DNA of 64,000 bases from Actinomadura macra NBRC 14102. Lineage in GTDB: Bacteria > Actinomycetota > Actinomycetes > Streptosporangiales > Streptosporangiaceae. The position numbers and the translations under genes are program-made. The notes under the pieces were generated by a model. The model was not told the DNA's origin. It saw only the letters and a list, made by a program, of their open reading frames with translations, and searched no databases. Shown here in pieces: positions 17,823 to 27,041 of the stretch; the first letter of the stretch is position 1; each line of letters opens with the position of its first letter. Where the stretch lies: NCBI RefSeq assembly GCF_001552215.1, contig NZ_BCQT01000006.1:496001-560000 (forward strand), read 5' to 3'.

Positions 17823-18881
17823 ATGACATTGCATCGCAGACTCGGCGGACGCATCGCCGCGGTGGCACTGGCCGTTCTCACGGGGGCGGGGACGCTGACT
17901 GCGTGCGGCGATGACGGCGGCGAATCCGGCGGCTCCGGTGCGGCCGTCCAGCTCAAGCTCGGATACTTCCCGAACATCACTCACGCTACGGCTCTGGTCG
18001 GTGTGCAGAAGGGCATCTTCGCCAAGCACCTCGGCACGGCACCCAAGACGGCGACGTTCAACGCGGGCCCCGCAGCGGTGGAGGCTCTGTTCTCCGGTGC
18101 GATCGACGCCACATTCGTGGGGCCGAATCCGGCCATCAACGCATGGGCCAAATCACATGGGAAGGCCGTGCACATCATCTCCGGCGCGGCTTCCGGCGGT
18201 GTGTCGCTGGTCGTCAAGCCCGGAATCAACGGAGTCCAAGATCTCAAGGGCAAGAAGATCGCCACTCCGCAGCTCGGCAACACCCAGGACGTGGCGATCC
18301 GCTACTGGCTGAAGAAGCAGGGCCTCACCGCGAACAAGGACGGCAGCGGTGACGTCAAGATCGTCCCGCAGGAGAACTCGCAGACCCTCCAGACGTTCGC
18401 CGAGGGCCAGATCGACGGCGCCTGGGTCCCCGAGCCCTTCGCCTCGCGCCTGGTCCTGGAGAGCAAGGGCAAGAAGCTGCTGGACGAGAAGACCCTCTGG
18501 CCCGGCGGCAAGTTCGTCATCACGAACCTGCTGGTCAGCCAGAAGTTCGAGAAGGCGCACCCGGACCTTGTGAAGAAGCTCCTCCAGGGCGTGGTGGAGA
18601 GCAGCGACTTCATCAACAAGAACCCTGAAGAGGCCAAGACCGTCGCCAACGACGCCCTCAGCAAGCTGAGCGGCAAGCCGCTCAAGAAGGACGTCCTGGA
18701 CTCGGCGTTCAAGGAGATCGAGTTCACGACCGACCCGGTCGCCGGCTCGCTGTTCACCGGGGCCCAGCACGCCGAGGAGGTCGGGCTCCTGGAGAAGACC
18801 GACCTGAACGGCATCTACCACCTCACCCCCCTCAACGAGGTGCTCAAGGCGAGCGGGAAGGCACAGGTCAGCGACAAATGA
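17823..18881 (+). CDS. ssuA: ABC transporter substrate-binding lipoprotein, sulfonate type
   Basis: 352 residues. The signal peptide ends with the lipobox LTAC (Cys near 29). The mature part begins with LKLGYFPNITHATALVG, the SsuA/TauA/NMT1-like periplasmic-binding fold. VVKPGINGVQDLKGKKIATP and WVPEPFASRL are typical of aliphatic-sulfonate or nitrate/taurine binders. The sulfonate assignment is inferred from family resemblance and from the sulfur genes elsewhere in the window. It starts an operon; its stop overlaps the ATP-binding gene by four bases. Confidence 0.82.
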   Translation: MTLHRRLGGRIAAVALAVLTGAGTLTACGDDGGESGGSGAAVQLKLGYFPNITHATALVGVQKGIFAKHLGTAPKTATFNAGPAAVEALFSGAIDATFVGPNPAINAWAKSHGKAVHIISGAASGGVSLVVKPGINGVQDLKGKKIATPQLGNTQDVAIRYWLKKQGLTANKDGSGDVKIVPQENSQTLQTFAEGQIDGAWVPEPFASRLVLESKGKKLLDEKTLWPGGKFVITNLLVSQKFEKAHPDLVKKLLQGVVESSDFINKNPEEAKTVANDALSKLSGKPLKKDVLDSAFKEIEFTTDPVAGSLFTGAQHAEEVGLLEKTDLNGIYHLTPLNEVLKASGKAQVSDK

Positions 18882-19672
18882 CTGCGGCCACGGCGGTCCG
18901 GCTAAGTGATGTGTCGAAGGCGTTCGGGGCCGGCAAGGCGTCCCTGCTGGCGCTGGACCAGGTCTCCCTGGACGTGGCGCCCGGCGAGTTCGTGTGCCTG
19001 CTCGGCGCCTCCGGGTGCGGCAAGAGCACGCTGCTCAACCTGGTCGCCGACCTCGACCGGCCGAGCGCGGGGACGATCGACAAGAACGGGGCGCGCGTCG
19101 CGCTCATGTTCCAGGAGCCGGCCCTGTTCCCCTGGCTGACCGTCACGGGGAACCTGGAGCTGGCCCTGAAGATGCGCGGCGTCCCGCGCCAGGACCGCCG
19201 TGGCAAGGCAGCCGAACTACTCGAGTCGGTGCACCTCGGGGGGTTCGCCAAGAGGCGCCCGCACGAGCTGTCAGGTGGCATGCGGCAGCGCGTCGCGCTG
19301 GCCCGCGCGCTGGCCCTGACCGTCGAGGAGCAGCAGAACGGGAAGGACTCGGGGGACACGAGCGGCACCGTCCTGCTGATGGACGAGCCGTTCGGCGCCC
19401 TCGACGCCATGACCCGCGACCTGCTGCACGACGAGATCGAGCGGATCTGGCGGACGCGCGGCCTGACCGTGCTGTTCGTCACCCACAACGTGCGGGAGGC
19501 GGTACGGCTGGGCGACCGGGTCGTGCTGCTCAGCAGCCGCCCCGGCCGGGTCGTGGAGGAGTTCCCCGTACCCATGGATCGTCCCCGGCGGATCGACGCG
19601 CCGGACGTGGCCGCGCTCGCCGCGTCCATCACCGACCGGCTACGCGAGGAAGTAGGCCGCCATGGCGCATGA
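18878..19672 (+). CDS. ssuB: ABC transporter ATP-binding protein, sulfonate type
   Basis: 264 residues starting at ATG in an ATGA overlap. Walker A is GASGCGKST near residue 45, the Q-loop is in MFQEPALFPWLTV, the signature is LSGGMRQRVALARAL, Walker B is VLLMDEPFGALD, and the switch His is in LFVTHNVREAV. These place it in the nitrate/sulfonate/taurine ABC group. It powers import with ssuA and ssuC. An insert between signature and Walker B (EEQQNGKDSGDTSG) is longer than usual. Confidence 0.88.
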   Translation: MTAATAVRLSDVSKAFGAGKASLLALDQVSLDVAPGEFVCLLGASGCGKSTLLNLVADLDRPSAGTIDKNGARVALMFQEPALFPWLTVTGNLELALKMRGVPRQDRRGKAAELLESVHLGGFAKRRPHELSGGMRQRVALARALALTVEEQQNGKDSGDTSGTVLLMDEPFGALDAMTRDLLHDEIERIWRTRGLTVLFVTHNVREAVRLGDRVVLLSSRPGRVVEEFPVPMDRPRRIDAPDVAALAASITDRLREEVGRHGA

Positions 19673-20564
19673 CGTGAAGTCCCACAGCGGCCAGGCGCCC
19701 GAGATCACGGCGCCCGGCGGACGGCTCGACCGTGAGATCGCGGGGCTGGACGCCCTGGAACTCGGCGGCGGGACGTCACGCAGGCTGCTCCAGCGGGTGT
19801 GGTCGGCGACGTGGCCGATGGCCAGCGCCGTGCTCATCGCGCTGGCCGCCTGGCAGTTGGTGGTGTGGAGCGGCTGGAAGGAGCCGTGGGTCCTGCCCGG
19901 CCCCGCCGACACCCTGCCGGTCTTCAAGGACCAGGTCACGAGCTCCCGGTTCTGGGAGGCGGTGGCCCTGACGATGCAGCGCGCCCTGGTCGGGTTCGCG
20001 CTCGCCGTCGCGATCGGTGTGCTGATCGGCGCGCTGGTGTCGCAGTTCCGGGTGCTGCGCCGGGCGTTCGGGTCGCTGATCACCGGGCTCCAGACGATGC
20101 CGTCGATCGCGTGGTTCCCGCTCGCGATCCTGCTGTTCCAGCTCAGCGAGAGCGCGATCCTGTTCGTGGTGGTGCTCGGCGCCGCCCCGTCCATCGCCAA
20201 CGGGCTGATCGCGGGCGTCGACTACACCCCGCCGATCCTGCTGCGCGCCGGCAAGGTGATGGGGCTGCGGGGCCTGAACCTGTACCGGCACCTGATCATG
20301 CCGGCGTCGCTGCCCTCGTTCGTGGCGGGGCTGAAGCAGGGCTGGGCGTTCGCCTGGCGCAGCCTGATGGCCGGCGAGCTGCTGGTCATCATCGGCGACA
20401 CCACCTCGCTCGGCGTGCTGCTGTCGCAGGCGCGCGAGCTCAACAACACCGCCGACATGATCTCCTACATGATCGTCATCTTGATCATCGGCATCGTGAT
20501 CGACCAGCTGTTCGGCTTCGTGGACCGCTCGATCCGGACCCGCTGGGGCGTCGACCAGGACTGA
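19662..20564 (+). CDS. ssuC: ABC transporter permease, sulfonate type
   Basis: 300 residues overlapping ssuB by 11 bases. After a 45-residue polar N-terminus there are about six membrane helices. The cytoplasmic coupling loop is APSIANGLIAGVDYTPPILL followed by RAGKVMGLRG, the BPD-type EAA region. The C-terminus ends in RTRWG, common in SsuC/TauC proteins. It forms the channel of the importer. The operon appears to end here; a histidine kinase gene begins 28 bases later. Confidence 0.87.
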   Translation: MAHDVKSHSGQAPEITAPGGRLDREIAGLDALELGGGTSRRLLQRVWSATWPMASAVLIALAAWQLVVWSGWKEPWVLPGPADTLPVFKDQVTSSRFWEAVALTMQRALVGFALAVAIGVLIGALVSQFRVLRRAFGSLITGLQTMPSIAWFPLAILLFQLSESAILFVVVLGAAPSIANGLIAGVDYTPPILLRAGKVMGLRGLNLYRHLIMPASLPSFVAGLKQGWAFAWRSLMAGELLVIIGDTTSLGVLLSQARELNNTADMISYMIVILIIGIVIDQLFGFVDRSIRTRWGVDQD

Positions 20565-20592
20565 ACGATCTTTTTACCCCCGCACCACGGTC

Positions 20593-22080
20593 GTGTTTGC
20601 CCCGCTCTGGCAAGAAAGAACGGGTAGTGGCAAACACGCAGTGGAGGTCGTCATCCATGTCCGGCGCCGCCGCTCCCTCGGGGGCCTGACCCACTGGGTC
20701 TGGCGGGTCGCGCTCCGGCACCCGGAGATCCGCGTCCGGGTGACGCTTTCGGCGGTCCTCGCGGCGCTGGTGCTGTCCACGGCGTTGTACGTGGTGCTCC
20801 TGGCGGTGGTGCGGCGGCAGGCGGTCGCCAACGGGGTGGACGACCTGGCGCGGGAGGGCCGGCGGGTCGCGACGGTGATCCACTCCGGGGCGCTCGGCCC
20901 GCGCGTCTACGGCTCCGATGACCAGCGGATCCAGGTCCAGGACGAAAAGGGCCGGGTGGTCGCCTCCAGCCCACCCATGGAGGGGCGACCCCCGGTCCGG
21001 TTCCCGCCACCGCCGAACGACGACGCGCGCCGTGACGGCCGCACCTGCACGGTGGACGCGCCGGGCGGGCGGTGCTTCCTCGTCGTGGTGTACCGGGTGG
21101 GCGTGGGCAGGGCGCAGCGCCTCGTCTACACGCTGGAGCCCGAGCCTGGCCTGCTGCCGCGCCCGCTGCTGGCGGGCCTGCTGGCGCTCGGCATCCCCCT
21201 CATCACCGGGCTGGCGGGCTGGGGCACCTGGCTGTCGGCGGGCCGCACGCTGCGCCCGGTCGACGCGATCCGCCGCGAGCTGGACGAGATCACCGCCACC
21301 GACCTGGAACGCCGGGTACCGGTGCCGTCCCGCCGCGACGAGGTGGCACTGCTCGCCCGCAGCGTCAACGCGACCCTCGACCGGCTGGAGAAGGCCGTCG
21401 CGCGGCAGCGCGCCTTCGTCTCGGACGTCTCCCACGAGCTCCGCAGTCCCCTCACCGGGCTGCGGATGGAGCTGGAACTGGCCCTCGCCGACCCGGACGC
21501 CACCGACCTTCCCGAGACGCTCCGGGCCGTGCTGGACAACACCGACCGGCTCACCGCGGTGGTGGACGACCTGCTGGCGCTGGCGCGGCTGGAGGCCGAC
21601 CAGGACTTCGCACGCGAGGTGGTGGACCTGACCGAGCTGGTGGACCAGGAGGTGCTGCGCCGCCCCCGCCGCTCGCAGGTGACCGTCCTGTCGGAGGGAC
21701 CGGTGCGGGTGAACGGCGGGCGCAGCGAACTGGCGCGGCTGCTGACCAACCTCCTCGACAACGCCGACCGGCACGCGGCCGGCGCGGTGACGGTGATCGT
21801 GGGGACGGCGCTGCCCGCGACCGCGCTGGTCGAGGTGATCGACGACGGCATCGGGATCGCCCCCGAGGACCGGGAGCGGGTCTTCGAACGCTTCACCCGC
21901 CTCGCCGAGGGGCAGCACCGCGACGCCGGCGGAACGGGACTCGGACTCGCCATCTCCCGCGACATCGCCGAGGCGCACGGCGGCAAGCTCGCCCTCACAG
22001 ACCGCGCCGACGGCTACCCCGGCGCCCGCTTCGTCCTACGGCTGCCTAGCGCAAGACCAGCCCGAGAAGACGGCGCCTAA
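20593..22080 (+). CDS. Sensor histidine kinase without an adjacent response regulator
   Basis: Up to 495 residues; the true start may be a later GTG (for example 20641), as no clear ribosome site precedes the first codon. Transmembrane helices lie near residues 52-74 and 190-212, enclosing an extracellular domain of about 110 residues with two Cys (GRTCTVDAPGGRCF). Then HAMP, the phospho-acceptor SDVSHELRSPLTG, the N box LLTNLLDNADRHA, G1 VIDDGIGIAPED and G2 GGTGLGLAIS. All catalytic motifs are intact. No response regulator is beside it, so the partner and signal are unknown. Co-transcription with ssuABC is possible. Confidence 0.88.
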   Translation: MFAPLWQERTGSGKHAVEVVIHVRRRRSLGGLTHWVWRVALRHPEIRVRVTLSAVLAALVLSTALYVVLLAVVRRQAVANGVDDLAREGRRVATVIHSGALGPRVYGSDDQRIQVQDEKGRVVASSPPMEGRPPVRFPPPPNDDARRDGRTCTVDAPGGRCFLVVVYRVGVGRAQRLVYTLEPEPGLLPRPLLAGLLALGIPLITGLAGWGTWLSAGRTLRPVDAIRRELDEITATDLERRVPVPSRRDEVALLARSVNATLDRLEKAVARQRAFVSDVSHELRSPLTGLRMELELALADPDATDLPETLRAVLDNTDRLTAVVDDLLALARLEADQDFAREVVDLTELVDQEVLRRPRRSQVTVLSEGPVRVNGGRSELARLLTNLLDNADRHAAGAVTVIVGTALPATALVEVIDDGIGIAPEDRERVFERFTRLAEGQHRDAGGTGLGLAISRDIAEAHGGKLALTDRADGYPGARFVLRLPSARPAREDGA

Positions 22081-22176
22081 TGCGCCCCGGCCCCCAGAGG
22101 CGGGGCTCGCCTTCGGCTCCGGCCCACCGGTCAGGTCGCGCGCTCGCGTGACACTTGAGGCCGCTGGTTACCCGGC

Positions 22177-22386
22177 TTAGCCCAGTTCCGTTAGTTCGTC
22201 CTCTAGGCGTTGGTGCTCGGCCTCCAGGATCTCTATCTGGCCCGCCAGCTCTTCGCGGGCGGCGAGGTCCTGGCCCGCGTCCACGAAATCGCGGGGAGCA
22301 TCGGGGGGCGGCGACAGGTCGCTGCGCAGTCGGGCGAGGTCCTCGTCGATCACGCGGAGTCTTTCCCGCCTCTCGGCGTCGTTCAT
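22177..22386 (-). CDS. Small acidic coiled-coil protein
   Basis: 69 residues from the ATG at 22386, with GAGGAGG four bases upstream that overlaps the stop of the preceding oxidoreductase gene. Starts MNDAERRERLRVIDEDLARL. Heptad-like Leu/Ile spacing in both halves (AREELAGQIEILEAEHQRLE) suggests a helical hairpin or coiled coil. No signal peptide or known domain. The tight spacing implies translation together with the oxidoreductase. Function unknown. Confidence 0.7.
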   Translation of the reverse strand: MNDAERRERLRVIDEDLARLRSDLSPPPDAPRDFVDAGQDLAAREELAGQIEILEAEHQRLEDELTELG

Positions 22387-22394
22387 GATCCTCC

Positions 22395-23339
22395 TCAGAT
22401 ACGGATGACGGTCTTGCCTCTCGCACCGCCCGCGCGGTTGTCCGCCAACGCCTCCGGTGCCTGTTCCAGCGGCACTTCGCGCTCGATCACGACCCGCAGC
22501 GTGCCCGCGTCGATGAGGTCGGAAACCCTGGCCAGCAGCGCCGCGGTGGGCGCGCCCTCGAAGTTGACGCCGCGGATCTCCTGGGCGGCCATCGAGTCGG
22601 GGTTCACCGACCATGTGGTGCTGACGTAGGTCCCGCCCGGCCGGAGCAGCCGCGCGAGCGCCTCGGTGCGGGCGGTGTCGCTGACCATGTCCAGGACGGC
22701 GTCGACGCCGTCCGAGTGCGCGGCGAGCACCTGCTCGTTGAGGTCGCCGGCCGAGTGGTCGACGGTCTCGTCCGCGCCGAGCCCCCGCATCGTCGCGGCC
22801 ATGTCGTCGCGGGCGGTGGCGATCACCTTGGCGCCGGTGGCGGCGGCGAGTTGCACCGCGGCCTGGCCGACACCGCCGGTCGCCCCCACGACCAGGACGG
22901 TCTGTCCGGTGTCGACGCGTGCGGTCTCGACGATCTCCAGGGCGCTCATGCACGCGGTCGGCACCGCCGCGGCCTGGGTGTAGATCATTCCCTCGGGCAT
23001 CGGCCCGACCGGGCCGTGCTCGTCGGCGAGGGTGTACTCGGCGTAGGTGCCGAGGCCCCGCGCGACGCCGAAGAAGGATCCGTAGACCTGTTCGCCGTGG
23101 CGCAGCCTGGTCACGCCGTCGCCGGCGTCTTCCACGACGCCCGCGCCGTCCTGGCCGAGGACGAGCGGGAACGGCGCGTCCACGTCGTCCTTGAGCATGC
23201 CGTCGGCGACCTTCCAGTCGAGCGGGTTGAGACCGGCGGCGATCAGCTTCACCAGGATCTCCCCCGGGCCGGGCTCCGGGCGCGGCACGTGCGTCAGCGC
23301 GGGTGTCGCGCCGTACTCGGACACGGCGATGGCTCGCAT
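22395..23339 (-). CDS. NADP-dependent quinone-oxidoreductase-like MDR enzyme
   Basis: 314 residues from the ATG at 23339, with a GGGGGGAA ribosome site. The GroES-like N-terminus (MRAIAVSEYGATPALT) leads to LNPLDWKVADG. The nucleotide loop is VLVVGATGGVGQAAVQLA near residue 150. There are no zinc-ligand cysteines, so it belongs to the zinc-independent quinone oxidoreductase branch. It likely reduces quinones or enals with NADPH in the cytosol; substrate unknown. It is first in an operon with the small coiled-coil ORF. Confidence 0.87.
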   Translation of the reverse strand: MRAIAVSEYGATPALTHVPRPEPGPGEILVKLIAAGLNPLDWKVADGMLKDDVDAPFPLVLGQDGAGVVEDAGDGVTRLRHGEQVYGSFFGVARGLGTYAEYTLADEHGPVGPMPEGMIYTQAAAVPTACMSALEIVETARVDTGQTVLVVGATGGVGQAAVQLAAATGAKVIATARDDMAATMRGLGADETVDHSAGDLNEQVLAAHSDGVDAVLDMVSDTARTEALARLLRPGGTYVSTTWSVNPDSMAAQEIRGVNFEGAPTAALLARVSDLIDAGTLRVVIEREVPLEQAPEALADNRAGGARGKTVIRI

Positions 23340-23363
23340 GTCGATCGTTCCCCCCGATCGGAT

Positions 23364-23388
23364 CTTTCGGGGCGCAAAGCCCCGAAAG
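23364..23388 (-). terminator. Hairpin terminator after the penicillin-binding protein gene
   Basis: CTTTCGGGGC pairs perfectly with GCCCCGAAAG over a 5-base loop, about 50 bases after the gene's stop. No T-run follows. Confidence 0.6.
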
Positions 23389-23440
23389 TCGATCTACCCG
23401 ACCGTCGAACGATCACACGACCGGGCAGGGAAAGTGCAGG

Positions 23441-25957
23441 TCAGGCGGGGTTCTCGCGTTGGTCGGGCGGTGGTGACCCCGCAAGGTCCGGCGGCAGTGT
23501 CGGAAGTGTCGTCGGGGGCGTGGTCGGGGGCACCGGGATGTGCTCCCCGCCGCCGCCACCGGGCCCCCGGGGCCCGGGGCCCTTGCTGATGCGCAGCGTG
23601 ATGGTGTCCCCCGGCTCGGCTGAGCCGGCGGGCGGGGACGTCTCCGCGACGGTGCCCTTCTTGTACTTGTCGGACCGGACCGGGGAGCCGACGCCCACCG
23701 TGAAGCCGGCGGCGCGCAGCCGGGCGACGGCCTCGCCCGGCCTCATGCCGCGGACGTCGGGCACCTTGACCTTGTCCTCGCCCGAGCCCCTGCTGAAGAA
23801 GTGGGCCGGCGGGCGGTGGAACGAGCCGGCGGACGTGTCCGACAGCGCCCCGGCCATGCTCTGTTGCCAGATCGGCGCGGGGATCGTGGCCCCGAACACG
23901 GCGCCGTAGCAGCGGCCGTCCATGCAGAGGCTGTCCATCGGGAACCGGTATCCGCCACGCGGGTCGCCGACCCATACGGCCGCCGCGAGCTCGGGCGTGT
24001 ACCCGGCGAACCAGGCGGCGGAGAAGTTGTCCACGGTGCCGGTCTTGCCCGCGGCGGGACGGCCGAGCCCGAGGCCCTTCGCGGTGCCCTTGGTGAGGAC
24101 GCCGCTCAGCACGTAGTTCACCGCGTCCGCGACGCCCTTGTCGATCGCCTGCTTGCAGTCGGCGCCGGGGACCTTCATCCGGTGCCCGTCCCCGACGGTG
24201 ACCTGCGTGATGGCGATCGGGGTGCAGTAGCGGCCCCGCGCGCCGAACGCCGCGTACGCCGCGGCGAGCCGCAGCGGTGAGACGGGGTTGAATCCCAGCG
24301 TGAACGAGGGGTACTGCTCCAGCGCCTGGCCGTTGGCCTGCCGCATCCCGAGCCGCTCGGCCATCTCGACCGTCTCGCACAGCCCGACCTTCTTCTCCAG
24401 TGCGAGGAAGAACGTGTTGACCGAATGGTGCGTTCCGGTGACGAGGCTGAAGGTCCGGCCGCCCTCTCCGTCCGCGGAGTTGCGCAGTTCGCTGTCGGGG
24501 TCGCTGCGGGTCCTGCCCTTGCAGTCCCGGTAGCCGACGGGGGTGTAGCTGCGCGGCGCCATCAGCCGGGTCCCGAACGGCAGTCCCTCGTCCAGCGCGG
24601 CGGCCAGCGTGAACGCCTTGAAGGTGGATCCGGCCTGCATGCCGATGCTGGACCCGTGGCTGGCGTCGGCCGCGAAGTTGATCCAGGTCTTGCCGCGCTC
24701 GCGGTCGGGGCCGAGTCTGCGGTCCACGACCATCGCCTTGATCTTGCCGGTGCCGGGTTCGACCATCGCCTCGGCGGCTGCCTTACCCGCGGAGTTGCGG
24801 CGCGGGACGTGCCCGTCGACGGCGCGCTGCGCGGCCTTCTGCGCCCGCCAGTCCAGCGTGGTGCGGATGGTCAGGCCACCTCGTTTAAGTAGCTTCTCCC
24901 GTTCCTGCGGGGTGTCACCGAACGCGGTGTTGGTGAGGATCTCCCGCTGGACGTAGTCGCAGAAGAACGGGGCCGAGCTGGTGACGCAGCCGCTCTGGAC
25001 GTGCTGCACGCGCAGCCCGATGGGCTCCCGGACGGCCGCCTCCGCGGCGTCGTGGTCGAGCCAGCCGAGCTCGGCCATCCGGCGCAGGACGATGTCGCGG
25101 CGCTCGCGGGCGGCGCCCGGGTGGTGGACGGGGTCGTAGGCGTAGGGATAGCGGATGACCCCGGCCAGCAGCGCCGCCTCACCGAGCTCCAGCCTGGCGG
25201 CGGGCTTGGAGAAGTAGTGCCGGGCCGCGGCCTCGATGCCGTACGCGCCGTCCCCGTAGTAGGCGATGTTGAGGTAGCGGCGGAGGATCTCGTCCTTGGA
25301 GTAGCGCTTCTCCAGGGCCACCGCGAACCGCAGCTCGCGGATCTTGCGGGCTGCGGAGACCTCCTTGGCGGCGCGCATCTCCGCGGCCGAGTCGGCGGTG
25401 GTGAGCAGCAGGTTCTTGACGTACTGCTGGGTGATGCCGGAACCGCCCTGGGTCACCTGCCCGTTGGACAGGTTGCTCGCGAGCGCGCGCAGCGTCCCCT
25501 GGGAGTCGATGGCGCCGTGCTGGTAGAAGCGGCTGTCCTCGATGGCGAGGACGGCGCGGCGCGCGACCGGCGCGATCCGGTCGAGGGGGACGTCCACGCG
25601 GTTCTGGTAGAAGAACGTCGCGAGGACCGAGCCGTCCGCGGCGAGGATCCTGGAGCGCTGCGGGACGCCGGAGGTGCTCAGCCCCTCCGGCTCGCTCTCG
25701 AACCAGCCCGCCGCGTCGCGGGCACCGACCCCCGCGGTACAGGCGGTGGGCAGGAGCATCAGGGCGACGAGCAGGCCCGCGAGGCCGCCCAGCGCGCCCA
25801 GGCCACGGAGCGCACGCGCCTTCTCGGCGCGGGTCGTCGTGGTGGCGAACACACGGCGCGAGCGGCGGCGTCCTTGTAAGGGGCCGTGCCCTGCCGAGGG
25901 ACGGCCCCTCAGTGAGGGGATGGCGTCCCCGCCGTCACTTCCCGCCTCGTTCGGCAC
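23441..25957 (-). CDS. Bifunctional (class A) penicillin-binding protein with PASTA domain
   Basis: 838 residues from the GTG at 25957. This start is chosen because TACCCT ends seven bases before it, suggesting a leaderless transcript; the open frame upstream runs through mazG and is not family-like. A basic cytosolic N-terminus precedes one transmembrane helix. The GT51 domain has EDSRFYQHGAIDSQGT and GGSGITQQYVKN. The transpeptidase has GSTFKAF (Ser nucleophile), SVN and GKTGT. One PASTA domain (VKVPDVRGMRPGEAV...) follows, then a Gly/Pro-rich tail. It polymerises and cross-links peptidoglycan on the outer face. Confidence 0.9.
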   Translation of the reverse strand: MPNEAGSDGGDAIPSLRGRPSAGHGPLQGRRRSRRVFATTTTRAEKARALRGLGALGGLAGLLVALMLLPTACTAGVGARDAAGWFESEPEGLSTSGVPQRSRILAADGSVLATFFYQNRVDVPLDRIAPVARRAVLAIEDSRFYQHGAIDSQGTLRALASNLSNGQVTQGGSGITQQYVKNLLLTTADSAAEMRAAKEVSAARKIRELRFAVALEKRYSKDEILRRYLNIAYYGDGAYGIEAAARHYFSKPAARLELGEAALLAGVIRYPYAYDPVHHPGAARERRDIVLRRMAELGWLDHDAAEAAVREPIGLRVQHVQSGCVTSSAPFFCDYVQREILTNTAFGDTPQEREKLLKRGGLTIRTTLDWRAQKAAQRAVDGHVPRRNSAGKAAAEAMVEPGTGKIKAMVVDRRLGPDRERGKTWINFAADASHGSSIGMQAGSTFKAFTLAAALDEGLPFGTRLMAPRSYTPVGYRDCKGRTRSDPDSELRNSADGEGGRTFSLVTGTHHSVNTFFLALEKKVGLCETVEMAERLGMRQANGQALEQYPSFTLGFNPVSPLRLAAAYAAFGARGRYCTPIAITQVTVGDGHRMKVPGADCKQAIDKGVADAVNYVLSGVLTKGTAKGLGLGRPAAGKTGTVDNFSAAWFAGYTPELAAAVWVGDPRGGYRFPMDSLCMDGRCYGAVFGATIPAPIWQQSMAGALSDTSAGSFHRPPAHFFSRGSGEDKVKVPDVRGMRPGEAVARLRAAGFTVGVGSPVRSDKYKKGTVAETSPPAGSAEPGDTITLRISKGPGPRGPGGGGGEHIPVPPTTPPTTLPTLPPDLAGSPPPDQRENPA

Positions 25958-26027
25958 GCGCCTAGGGTAGACGTGCGTCCCCCGCCAGACCACCCCATCG
26001 GCGATCTTTCGGACGAAATCCCCCGAT

Positions 26028-27041
26028 TCAGACGTCTCGCTCGCGTCGTTCCCAGGCTCGGACACGATCGCGGAATACCCGCGAAACCGCGCGCAACTCA
26101 GCCTCCGGATCAACGCCCCGCTCAGCCGCCTCCCGGACCAGCCCGAAAAGCCGTATCCCCAGGTCACTCCCCGTACCGGAACCGTTGTCGGAAACCTCAT
26201 CGGTACCGGTACCGGCACCCGGCCCGGACCCGATCCGGGCGGGCGCGCCGATCCGCGCGGCGCGCCGCTGGAGCTGCGCCGCGAGCGACAGCGCGGGCTG
26301 CCCCATCGGCACCCCGTCCAGCGCCGACGCCTCCGCGCCGCTCTTCTCCGCCCGCTCGGCCGCCTTGATCTGCTCCCAGTTGGCGTTGACCTCGTCCGAG
26401 CCGGAGACCGTCACGTCCCCGAACACGTGCGGGTGCCGGCGGACGAGCTTGTCGACGATCCCGCCCGCCACGTCATCGATCGTGAAAGCGGTCTCGTCGG
26501 TGCGCTCGGCGGCCACCACCGAGTGGAAGGCCACCTGCATCAGCACGTCCCCGAGCTCCTCGCGCAGCGCCCCGAGGTCGCCGGACTCGACGGTGTCGAG
26601 GACCTCGTACGCCTCCTCCAGCAGGTACGGGACGAGCGTCACGTGCGTCTGCTCGCGGTCCCACGGGCACTCGCGGCGCAGCGTGTCCATCACCGACACG
26701 AGGTCGAGCAGCCGCGCGCCGGGCAGGTCGTACGACCCGTGCAGCACCTCCACGTCCAAGGGGTCGTCCACGACGAGCGCACCGACCTCGCGCATCAGCG
26801 ACTCGTCGCCCTCGGGCGCCGCCACCCACACGACGTCCCCGAACCGCGCCGCCGCCACCAGAGCGGCGGCGTCCGGGGCGTCCACCTCCTCCGGGACCAC
26901 CCCGGCCTCGCGCAGGTAGGGCAGCAGCGGATGGCCGGCGCGCACCCGGACGTGCGCGCCCGACCGGAGCACGTCCCACGCCTTCCAGGTCAGCAGTCCG
27001 GGCGCCACCCGGTGGGTGGTGGCCAGCAGCGTCAGGCTCAT
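26028..27041 (-). CDS. mazG: MazG nucleoside triphosphate pyrophosphohydrolase
   Basis: 337 residues from the ATG at 27041, in a four-base overlap with the surA-like gene. Residues 1-115 form an actinobacterial N-terminal extension (MSLTLLATTHRVAPG...) resembling a reduced tetrapyrrole-methylase-like module. The MazG core then has CPWDREQTHVTL, LLEEAYEVLD and LREELGDVLMQVAFH, with the EExxE...ExxD metal ligands. The C-terminus adds a Gly/Ser-rich insertion. It hydrolyses (d)NTPs to NMP and pyrophosphate, helping to clear damaged nucleotides. It is downstream of mfd and surA, a conserved grouping. Confidence 0.9.
   Translation of the reverse strand: MSLTLLATTHRVAPGLLTWKAWDVLRSGAHVRVRAGHPLLPYLREAGVVPEEVDAPDAAALVAAARFGDVVWVAAPEGDESLMREVGALVVDDPLDVEVLHGSYDLPGARLLDLVSVMDTLRRECPWDREQTHVTLVPYLLEEAYEVLDTVESGDLGALREELGDVLMQVAFHSVVAAERTDETAFTIDDVAGGIVDKLVRRHPHVFGDVTVSGSDEVNANWEQIKAAERAEKSGAEASALDGVPMGQPALSLAAQLQRRAARIGAPARIGSGPGAGTGTDEVSDNGSGTGSDLGIRLFGLVREAAERGVDPEAELRAVSRVFRDRVRAWERRERDV

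Noticed and set aside
25958..26218. N-terminal extension of the penicillin-binding protein
   Set aside because: The extra residues overlap the mazG coding end in another frame and look nothing like a PBP N-terminus.
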